A DNA stretch of 5,576 bases from Verrucomicrobiales bacterium (GTDB lineage: Bacteria; Verrucomicrobiota; Verrucomicrobiia; Verrucomicrobiales; DEV007), in the NCBI GenBank assembly GCA_002708885.1, contig PAPL01000058.1, positions 15,535 through 21,110 on the forward strand. Reading direction: 5' to 3'. Numbering within the stretch: the stretch's first letter is position 1; the number at the start of each line of letters is the position of its first letter. This document shows, one piece after another, positions 1 to 5,576 of the stretch. The notes below the pieces were generated by a model, which saw nothing but the letters and a program-made list of their open reading frames with translations, made no database searches and was not told the DNA's origin. The position numbers were made by a program, and so were the translations under genes.

Positions 1-1
1 T

Positions 2-169
2 GGCGATAAAATGATAGAAGGTTTTGTTATATGTTCGCCATGCATGGATTCTACTAATTCACTAATTTCAAATAAGACCCAGGGAATTTGGGATGATTTC
101 TTGAGTGAGAATTTCCCAGGAGTGCCGGCTGATGCGCTTCCCTCGCCAGGTAAACTGGGCGTGTTATAG
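2..169 (+). CDS. C-terminal fragment of an unrecognised protein (5' end outside window)
   Basis: An open frame runs from the left edge to a TAG at 167-169, giving about 55 residues that end in PSPGKLGVL. It is on the same strand as the next two genes, and the other two plus-strand frames are closed within the first 12 bases, so it is probably the tail of a real gene. The visible part has a hydrophobic start (IEGFVICSP), a probable helix (GIWDDFLSENF) and a proline-rich end. I see no transmembrane segment or diagnostic motif and do not recognise the family. An ATG at 11-13 could in principle start a 52-residue ORF, but no upstream sequence is available to judge this, so a truncated longer gene is the simpler reading. 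Confidence 0.5.
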   Translation, partial: GDKMIEGFVICSPCMDSTNSLISNKTQGIWDDFLSENFPGVPADALPSPGKLGVL

Positions 170-198
170 TAAAAGAAAACAAATCAACCTTAACAAAA
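170..198 (+). other. short intergenic spacer without visible signals
   Basis: This 29-base A-rich spacer separates the left-edge gene from the small membrane protein gene. It contains no hairpin followed by a T-run, no convincing -35/-10 pair and no Shine-Dalgarno sequence before the ATG at 199. That fits read-through from the upstream gene, but promoter absence cannot be proved by eye. Confidence 0.4.
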
Positions 199-501
199 AT
201 GAAAGAGGCCGAGTTTAAACTGATTCGAAGAAGTTTTATTTATAGACTCACATTCTCTGTAATTTCTACTCTGCTATTGATTTTAGCTTCACATTTAAAT
301 TTGATTTTTTTCGGCATGATAATTACAGGGCTCATATCGTTTCCGTTCTTTTTCATTATCAGTGTTAAATTTTTCCCAGATTCGTCTGATTTCTTCAGTT
401 TCAAATACAAAAACTTTTCACGGAAAAGAAAGGATCTAGACATTGTTCCGGAGGACTACGAAATAAAGAGTGATTATTTTGATGACTATCGAAGAGGTTA
501 A
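199..501 (+). CDS. small two-helix inner-membrane protein, function unknown
   Basis: This 100-residue protein has a short basic N-terminus (residues 1-16, including KLIRR), two adjacent hydrophobic segments at about residues 17-31 and 34-57 separated by a tight SHLN turn, and a hydrophilic C-terminal half. That half goes from basic (KYKNFSRKRK, 69-78) to acidic (DYEIKSDYFDDY, 86-97). The layout suggests a helical hairpin in the inner membrane with both ends in the cytoplasm by the positive-inside rule. There is no lipobox or cleavable signal peptide. I recognise no family. The ATG at 199 is the only reasonable start, but it has no Shine-Dalgarno sequence (the preceding bases are ccttaacaaaa). 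Base composition is more AT-rich than the gyrase genes, as expected for a Phe/Ile/Leu-rich membrane protein. The gene ends just before the glycosylase gene and is probably co-transcribed with it; a functional link is not shown. Confidence 0.65.
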   Translation: MKEAEFKLIRRSFIYRLTFSVISTLLLILASHLNLIFFGMIITGLISFPFFFIISVKFFPDSSDFFSFKYKNFSRKRKDLDIVPEDYEIKSDYFDDYRRG

Positions 502-529
502 TTGATCATTGACTAGGGCAGCTAAAATT

Positions 530-1339
530 ATGGAGGTACAAAAGAGATCAACAATCACGAATGGGCTAAGGTCTCTATCCTCTTACTTAAAAAAACTGCA
601 GCGCTCAGGTGATGATTATATTCGCCTGAACATTGAATCAGCTAATAGGCTGAAAAATATAAAGACGTCAATAGCAAGTAAATTGGCAAATGATAAATAT
701 AAGAAAAAAGCACACTCTAAGCCTCATCTAATAGATGATATAAAGGGCAAAGTCTATGAATGTGAGAAGATTAGAAACTTAGGAACGTTACGGGAGAAGC
801 TTGTTTTTTCTTCAGGAGATCCAGAGTCTGATATAATGTTTATAGGTGAAGCTCCTGGGTATGAGGAGGAGCTCAAAGGCATGCCCTTTGTCGGGCCATC
901 AGGACAGCTCTTAACAAAAATAATTAACGCTATGGGCCTTAATCGAGAGGATGTTTACATTTCGAACATTGTGAAGTTCCGTCCATTAATTGAGGGTCCT
1001 GACCAAGGCACCTCTAACCGTAAGCCGAGCTCCGAGGAGATGAGTGTCTCCTTGCCGTACATACTAGATGAGATTGAAGTTGTTAAGCCAAAGGTAGCGG
1101 TTGCTCTTGGAGGGACGGCAATGCAGGGGCTCCTCAGCATAAACGGTCCACTATCATCCGCTCGCGGTAAAATACATGACGCTCATGGGTATAAGACAAT
1201 AGTGACATATCATCCATCTTATTTACTTAGGAGCAAGTCACCTAATAAGGACAAGCGTAAGCTTTGGGAGGACATGCTGATGGCTATGCAAATCTTGGGC
1301 TTAAATATTAGCGAAAAACAAAAAAACTATTTTAAATAA
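530..1339 (+). CDS. uracil-DNA glycosylase superfamily protein (family 4-like, no Fe-S cysteines)
   Basis: Proteins of this superfamily remove uracil from DNA to start base-excision repair. Numbered from the ATG at 530 (269 residues), the core shows the water-activating motif GEAPG (106-110) followed by EE and PFVGPSGQLL (119-128), the VYISNIVKFRP strand (142-152), NRKPS (163-167), the ALGGTA strand (192-197) and the DNA-binding loop HPSYLLR (228-234, His228). These match family 4 (thermophilic/SPO1-type) enzymes in order and spacing. Family 4 normally binds a 4Fe-4S cluster through four cysteines. Here the only cysteine is Cys78, and the two core positions are Phe150 (in KFRP, usually KCRP) and Ser174 (in SLPY, usually CLPY). 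The first ~65 residues are Lys/Arg-rich, predicted helical and not recognised. The ending GLNISEKQKNYF resembles Opitutae homologues as I remember them. Start choice: ATG 530 has a weak AGGG at 515-518. An in-frame TTG at 509 would add 7 residues and has GAGG at 494-497 with similar spacing, so the start is uncertain. The superfamily call is firm, but activity on uracil is inferred. Confidence 0.88.
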   Translation: MEVQKRSTITNGLRSLSSYLKKLQRSGDDYIRLNIESANRLKNIKTSIASKLANDKYKKKAHSKPHLIDDIKGKVYECEKIRNLGTLREKLVFSSGDPESDIMFIGEAPGYEEELKGMPFVGPSGQLLTKIINAMGLNREDVYISNIVKFRPLIEGPDQGTSNRKPSSEEMSVSLPYILDEIEVVKPKVAVALGGTAMQGLLSINGPLSSARGKIHDAHGYKTIVTYHPSYLLRSKSPNKDKRKLWEDMLMAMQILGLNISEKQKNYFK

Positions 1340-1345
1340 GCGAAC

Positions 1346-3916
1346 TTAAGCATCCTCCTCAGTCTCCTCAGTCTCCTCATCATTGGATCTGACCGGAGCT
1401 ATGTCTTGAAGGCTTTCGCTTTCATTGAGCGTTACAAGTTTTACTCCTTGTGCATTTCTTCCTGTTTCTCTGACATCAGTTATTCTTATTCTGATGCTTT
1501 GACCTCCACTAGTCATTAGCATGAGCTCCTCCTCATCGGATACAGCTGCTGCTCCTATAACTTTGCCGGTTTTGTCAGTGCACTTCATTGTTATTACACC
1601 TTTGCCTCCCCTAGATTGAAGACGATAATCATCAAATGGAGTTCGTTTGCCGATCCCATTTTCTGATGCAACTAGTAGTTTTTTGTCATCCGACACTAAA
1701 GCTAGGCCTATGACGCAGTCATTCTCTGCAGGCCTGATTCCGTAAACTCCGGATGTATTTCTGCCTTGGCTCCTGGCCTGCTCTTCATGGAATCTCAAAC
1801 TGAGCCCGTTCCTTGTTACAAGAATCACTTCATTTCCGCCAGTAGTTAGTCTTACGTCTATGAGTTCGTTATCCTCATCAAGTTTTATTGCGATTATTCC
1901 GTCCTTTCTGTAGTTGCGGAAATCGTTAACTGCTGTCTTTTTGATTTTACCACTCCTAGTTGCAAATAATACAAATCCTGCATCATTTGAGAAGGTTGTA
2001 TCGTTGCCATCATCATCGGTGTCGTAAGCCAAGCGCAATACAGCGGCTACGTTTTCTTCTGGCTGAAGGTTCAGTACATTTTTGATGCTTCTTCCACGAG
2101 ATGACCGTGACGCTTCAGGTAATTCATAGACTCTCTCCACATAGACACGACCAGTGTTTGTGAAAAACATGAGATAGTCATGCGCATGAGCAGTGAACAG
2201 ATGTTTAACAAAGTCCTGTTCATCTTCGTCCTTCGTTCTTGTTTCCATTCCTCTGACTCCTTTGCCTCCCCTCGCCTGTACTCTGTACTCACTAGAGGCG
2301 GTCCTTTTGACATAACCCCTGTGACTTAATGTGACGATCATGCCATCATTGGCTATGAGGTCCTCTATTCCTATTTCTCCTTCGTCAGGAAGTATAGGGC
2401 AACGGCGAGGAGTGGCATGCTTTTCCCTAATCTCTAAAAGCTCATCCTTTATAATACCAAGGACTCTGGATTCCTTATCGAGGATATCCATGAAGTCTTT
2501 TATCTCATCAATTACCTTATCATATTCACCTTTTACCTTTTCACGCTCCATTGCCGTGAGTTGGTAGAGCCTTAACTCAAGGATTGAGTTAACTTGTCGA
2601 TCTGTGAAAATGTATTGATCACCTTCAATGCTGGGCTGGTCTCGAATAAGTACGCCTAACGATTTTGCTGTTTCGCATGAAAACTTATAGGTCTTCAAGC
2701 GCTCTCTGGCTTCATCTCTATTCTTAGAGTCACGTATGATTTTTATAAAGTCATCAAGGTGAGCTATGGCCAATAGGAATGCTTCAAGATTCTCAGCGCG
2801 ATCCTCTGCCTTTTGCAGCAAGTACCGGGTCCTTCTAATAATAACATCTCTACGGTGCTCTATAAATGCATCAAGAGCGTCCAAAATAGAAAGTTGTTTT
2901 GGTCTTCTTTCATGAATTGCCAGCATGTTAACCCCGAATGATGTTTCCATTGCTGTTAACTTGAATAGCTGATTTACGACGACCTGTGGCCTGGCGTCAC
3001 GCTTGAGAGTTATTTCAATGCATGTTTCTTCGTCAGAAAGGTCGCGCATTCCAGAAATGTCAGTTAGAACCTTTTCTCTTACTAGCTCAGCGATTCTTTG
3101 TTGCAACGTGGCTCTGTTAACTCCATGTGGAACTTGCTTTATTATGATCTGAGAAGTTCCAGTAGAGGTTTCCTGTACGTCCATCACTCCGCGTATTTTG
3201 ACACTACCGCGGCCGGTACGAAAATAACTGTCGATGCCTTTATATCCTCTAATTTCACATGCACCCGCAAAATCTGGCCCCTTAATAAACTCCTTTATCC
3301 CATCAATATTGATTTCAGGATTCTCTATTCTGGCACATATCCCATCAATGACTTCACCAAGGTTATGAGCTGGTATATTAGTTGCCATACCAACGGCTAT
3401 CCCTGTTCCTCCATTCACAAGAAGATTAGGAATGGAGGCCGGAAGTACTTCTGGCTCTAGCGAATTTCCATCGTAAGTTTCCTGTCGATCGACTGTTCTT
3501 TTTTCCAGATCAGTCATCATGGATGAACCTAATTCAGTGAGTCTAGCCTCCGTGTACCGCATCGCTGCCGGGGCATCACCCTCAACAGAACCAAAGTTAC
3601 CCTGTCCATCGATTAATGTTTCTCGCATTGTCCAAGGCTGCGCCATGTTAACCATGGTCGGGTAAATTGCTCCATCACCGTGCGGATGATATTTACCCAT
3701 TGTTTCACCTACAATTCTCGCACATTTCAGATGAGGTTTTGATTGAGAGAGTGATAGGTCATGATGCATCGCGTACAAGAGTCGCCTCTGAGAAGGCTTT
3801 AGGCCATCACGCGCGTCAGGTAGAGCTCTTGAAACAATGACCGACATCGAATAATCCAGAAAGGATTTCGACATCTCATCCGCTACATTGATTTGTTTAA
3901 TTGTGTCCTCAGACAT
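1346..3916 (-). CDS. gyrA: DNA gyrase subunit A
   Basis: GyrA cuts and rejoins DNA in the A2B2 gyrase that negatively supercoils the chromosome at the expense of ATP. The 856-residue protein is complete and near the usual length (E. coli, 875). The winged-helix/tower core begins at DYSMSVIVSRALPDARDGLKP (about 21-41). The catalytic pair is Arg120-Tyr121 in AAMRYTEAR, and NLLVNGGTGIAVGMATNIP spans 164-182. The coiled-coil arm and exit gate (about 350-500) contain ILELRLYQLTAMEREK. The C-terminal beta-pinwheel (about 510-840) wraps DNA and carries a GyrA box QARGGKG at 547-553 and a second such box QSRGGKG at 767-773. The quinolone-determining stretch reads HPHGDGAIYP (77-86), with Gly82 and Pro86 where E. 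coli has Ser83 and Asp87. The protein ends in an acidic tail rich in Glu and Thr (845-856). The ATG at 3914-3916 gives the canonical N-terminus but lacks a Shine-Dalgarno sequence. The gene follows gyrB by 32 bases and is probably co-transcribed with it. ParC is a less likely identity because of the conserved GyrA box and the gyrB neighbour. Confidence 0.98.
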   Translation of the reverse strand: MSEDTIKQINVADEMSKSFLDYSMSVIVSRALPDARDGLKPSQRRLLYAMHHDLSLSQSKPHLKCARIVGETMGKYHPHGDGAIYPTMVNMAQPWTMRETLIDGQGNFGSVEGDAPAAMRYTEARLTELGSSMMTDLEKRTVDRQETYDGNSLEPEVLPASIPNLLVNGGTGIAVGMATNIPAHNLGEVIDGICARIENPEINIDGIKEFIKGPDFAGACEIRGYKGIDSYFRTGRGSVKIRGVMDVQETSTGTSQIIIKQVPHGVNRATLQQRIAELVREKVLTDISGMRDLSDEETCIEITLKRDARPQVVVNQLFKLTAMETSFGVNMLAIHERRPKQLSILDALDAFIEHRRDVIIRRTRYLLQKAEDRAENLEAFLLAIAHLDDFIKIIRDSKNRDEARERLKTYKFSCETAKSLGVLIRDQPSIEGDQYIFTDRQVNSILELRLYQLTAMEREKVKGEYDKVIDEIKDFMDILDKESRVLGIIKDELLEIREKHATPRRCPILPDEGEIGIEDLIANDGMIVTLSHRGYVKRTASSEYRVQARGGKGVRGMETRTKDEDEQDFVKHLFTAHAHDYLMFFTNTGRVYVERVYELPEASRSSRGRSIKNVLNLQPEENVAAVLRLAYDTDDDGNDTTFSNDAGFVLFATRSGKIKKTAVNDFRNYRKDGIIAIKLDEDNELIDVRLTTGGNEVILVTRNGLSLRFHEEQARSQGRNTSGVYGIRPAENDCVIGLALVSDDKKLLVASENGIGKRTPFDDYRLQSRGGKGVITMKCTDKTGKVIGAAAVSDEEELMLMTSGGQSIRIRITDVRETGRNAQGVKLVTLNESESLQDIAPVRSNDEETEETEEDA
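1355..1379 (-). repeat. 9-base tandem repeat encoding the acidic GyrA tail
   Basis: The unit ctcctcagt (plus-strand reading) occurs at 1355-1363 and 1364-1372, with a third partial copy at 1373-1379. On the coding strand it gives the repeated Glu-Glu-Thr units near the end of GyrA. It is a whole number of codons, so slippage would lengthen or shorten the tail without a frameshift. Confidence 0.8.
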
Positions 3917-3948
3917 TACTATATTTAAAATTATCTTAAGTTAAATGA
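3917..3948 (-). other. gyrB-gyrA intergenic spacer, AT-rich, no Shine-Dalgarno
   Basis: This 32-base spacer lies between the gyrB stop and the gyrA start. Read on the coding strand it is almost entirely A and T just before the ATG (AATTTTAAATATAGTA) and has no purine-rich anti-16S match at the normal distance. No terminator hairpin is visible, which supports a gyrB-gyrA operon. The AT-rich leader may keep the start codon unstructured so that ribosomes can load without a Shine-Dalgarno sequence; this is inference. Confidence 0.5.
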
Positions 3949-5576
3949 TTACACATCAAGGTTTTGAACGTTGAGTGCATTGTCCTCAATGAACCTTTTC
4001 CTAGGCTCAACAACATCACCCATGAGCACATCAAACATCTTGTTTGCTTCTTCAAAGTTTTCATGATCAAACTGTACTCTCAGGAGAGTCCTTGTTTCCG
4101 GATCCATTGTCGTCGAGTAGAGTTCTTTAGCGTTCATTTCTCCTAAACCCTTGAATCGTTGAATACGCATTCCCCGCTTGCCTATGTCCAAAATCCTGTC
4201 GAGTATCTCAAATAGGTTGAAAACGGGATCAACAATCATCTGGTCCCCTTCACCTTCAACGAGCTCATAAATAGGAACGTCGTCTGAATAAAAAGGATCA
4301 GTCTGTAGTCCCAACTCATTAAGTCTTTCCAAAATCTTGGCAATTGCCGCAGATTCATGAAGCTCATATTTGATTGCCCGTCTTTGAACACCGTTAAATT
4401 TTTCCCGGTACTCCTCAACCTCCTCTTCCGTTAATTCCTCGTTAAGGAGTCTCAGATCTCTGTTGCTTTGACAAAACTCCAAGAGAGACTTTTCATCGTT
4501 AAAGTAAGTAATGCTCTCTTCGTTTCCAACTCGGACTCTGACCATGTAATCAGGTAAGTGGCCGTCTTTTTGATTGGACAATAAATCCCTAAAATTGCCA
4601 CCATGTCCTTCTAGCGTTCTGACGAAACGAGTCAGTTGTGACAGTGTATCAAGGACACTCTTCAATAAATCTGTCTCAAGATATTCGTCAGTGCCAGCTT
4701 TTCGCAAGCGAACCTCTTCAGAGCCAAGTGAAATAAGGATCTCATTAAGCTCAAAATCATCAGCTATGTATTCCTCACGCTTCTTTCTGGTCACTTTATA
4801 GAGAGGAGGTTGGGCAATGTAAAGATAACCGGCTTTAACAAGTTCGGGCATGTGTCGACAGAAGAAAGTGAGTAGCAAAGTGCGTATGTGGGAACCATCA
4901 ACGTCCGCGTCAGTCATGATTACCACTTTGTGATACCTTACCTTGTCCAACTGAAATGCACCTTCCTGATCATCATCACCGGAACTCTCTCCAATGCCTG
5001 CTCCTATGGCAGTGATCATGGCTTGGATTTCCTTGTTCTGTAATGCTTTGTGGAGACGTGCTTTTTCAACATTTATTACCTTTCCTCTGAGAGGAAGAAT
5101 GGCTTGTGTCGTTCTATTTCTTCCGGACTTAGCGGAGCCTCCAGCTGAATCACCCTCAACTATAAATATTTCAGATTTAGCCGGGTCTCGCTCAGAGCAA
5201 TCTGCGAGCTTTCCAGGCAGGCCTCCGCCTGACAGTACTGACTTTCTAACTGTTTCTCGCGCCTTTCTGGCCGCTTCACGTGCCCTTGCCGCATTGACAG
5301 CCTTCTCAATAATTAGCTTAGCTACAGAAGGGTTTTCATCGAAGTAGCTCTGAAGGCCTTCATAAACTATGGAGCCAACGACTCCCTCTATTTCTGTGTT
5401 AACTAATTTCGCCTTGGTCTGAGAATTGAATCTCGGGTTTGGCATTTTAACACTTATGACACATACTATGCCTTCTCTGACATCGTCACCAGAGAGTGCC
5501 GGATCCTTGTCCTTTAGAAGTTTATTTGCTTTTGCGTATTGATTAATCGCTCGAGTCAAAGCGCCGCGAAATCCGG
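3949..5576 (-). CDS. gyrB: DNA gyrase subunit B, C-terminal two thirds (5' end outside window)
   Basis: GyrB supplies the ATPase and the metal-binding Toprim half of the DNA cleavage site of gyrase. The frame stays open to the right edge: bases 5560-5574 encode GFRGA directly before LTRAINQY, matching the conserved GF(R/K)xALTR segment of the transducer domain. The in-frame TTG at 5557-5559 is therefore an internal leucine codon, not a start. Counting from the first full codon (Gly, 5572-5574), 541 residues are visible. They include the end of the transducer with GDDVREG, the Toprim motif EGDSAGGSAKSGRNR with catalytic Glu140, PLRGKVINVEKAR, and the metal-binding DADVDGSHI (Asp222, Asp224, Asp226). 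A long insertion of about 185 residues (roughly 270-454) separates QPPLYKV from the tail motifs RIQRFKGLGEMN and MGDVVEPRKRFIE. The insertion makes this the long GyrB form of many Gram-negative bacteria, with an expected full length near 830 residues. Position 163 is Arg where E. coli has Lys447; Asp142 matches Asp426. The missing part is the GHKL ATPase domain. It is upstream of and probably co-transcribed with gyrA. Confidence 0.98.
   Translation of the reverse strand, partial: GFRGALTRAINQYAKANKLLKDKDPALSGDDVREGIVCVISVKMPNPRFNSQTKAKLVNTEIEGVVGSIVYEGLQSYFDENPSVAKLIIEKAVNAARAREAARKARETVRKSVLSGGGLPGKLADCSERDPAKSEIFIVEGDSAGGSAKSGRNRTTQAILPLRGKVINVEKARLHKALQNKEIQAMITAIGAGIGESSGDDDQEGAFQLDKVRYHKVVIMTDADVDGSHIRTLLLTFFCRHMPELVKAGYLYIAQPPLYKVTRKKREEYIADDFELNEILISLGSEEVRLRKAGTDEYLETDLLKSVLDTLSQLTRFVRTLEGHGGNFRDLLSNQKDGHLPDYMVRVRVGNEESITYFNDEKSLLEFCQSNRDLRLLNEELTEEEVEEYREKFNGVQRRAIKYELHESAAIAKILERLNELGLQTDPFYSDDVPIYELVEGEGDQMIVDPVFNLFEILDRILDIGKRGMRIQRFKGLGEMNAKELYSTTMDPETRTLLRVQFDHENFEEANKMFDVLMGDVVEPRKRFIEDNALNVQNLDV

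Noticed and set aside
1334..1347. Small hairpin at the convergent junction as an intrinsic terminator
   Set aside because: The stem is only 4 base pairs (taag/ctta) and AT-rich, and the T-run on the minus strand is about 11 bases away from it, so it does not look like a functional intrinsic terminator.
3098..3460. Plus-strand 120-codon open frame opposite gyrA
   Set aside because: It lies wholly within the conserved gyrA coding sequence on the other strand, has no ribosome site, and its translation has no recognisable motif; it is a shadow frame.
4213..4767. Long region in GyrB between QPPLYKV and the tail motifs as a novel inserted domain
   Set aside because: Its length (about 185 residues) and position match the known insertion in E. 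coli-type long GyrB proteins, so it is expected for this form.
4994..5347. Plus-strand 117-codon open frame opposite gyrB
   Set aside because: It overlaps the strongly conserved Toprim coding region antisense and its sequence follows from GyrB codon choice; no independent evidence supports it.
5557..5559. Possible TTG start of the gyrB reading frame
   Set aside because: The frame remains open to the right edge and the upstream codons give GFRGA, part of the conserved GyrB transducer segment. This is an internal Leu and the gene is truncated by the window.

Overview
The window is an ordinary chromosomal segment from a Gram-negative-type bacterium of moderate to low GC, with no sign of a mobile element, CRISPR array or RNA gene. 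The best guess at lineage is the Verrucomicrobiota (Opitutae-like), or more loosely the PVC group. This rests on remembered family features: the uracil-DNA glycosylase ends in a GLxISEKQ-type tail, the GyrA has proline in a YPTMV motif just after the HPHGD motif, and the GyrB is long-form. It has not been tested by any search.

The left part (1-1339) is read on the plus strand. It holds the 3' end of an unrecognised gene (2-169), a small two-helix membrane protein of unknown function (199-501), and a uracil-DNA glycosylase-superfamily protein (530-1339, possibly from a TTG at 509). Spacing is tight, with a 29-base gap followed by 28 bases (or 7 if the TTG is used), so the three may be co-transcribed. 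The promoter would lie outside the window.

The right part (1346-5576) is read on the minus strand and is a gyrB-gyrA pair. gyrB enters from beyond the right edge and lacks its ATPase N-terminus here. gyrA is complete (856 residues) and follows after a 32-base AT-rich spacer. Together they encode the A2B2 DNA gyrase, which introduces negative supercoils. The two convergent groups meet with only 6 bases between the glycosylase stop and the gyrA stop, and no convincing terminator lies there.

Nothing in the window looks like a new multi-gene system. The points most worth a second look are: (i) GyrA carries Gly and Pro at the two positions that normally anchor quinolones (E. coli Ser83 and Asp87); (ii) the glycosylase has lost the cysteines that bind the iron-sulfur cluster in family 4 enzymes; (iii) an uncharacterised small membrane protein sits directly upstream of it; and (iv) GyrA has two well-preserved QxRGGKG boxes and an acidic tail coded by a 9-base tandem repeat.
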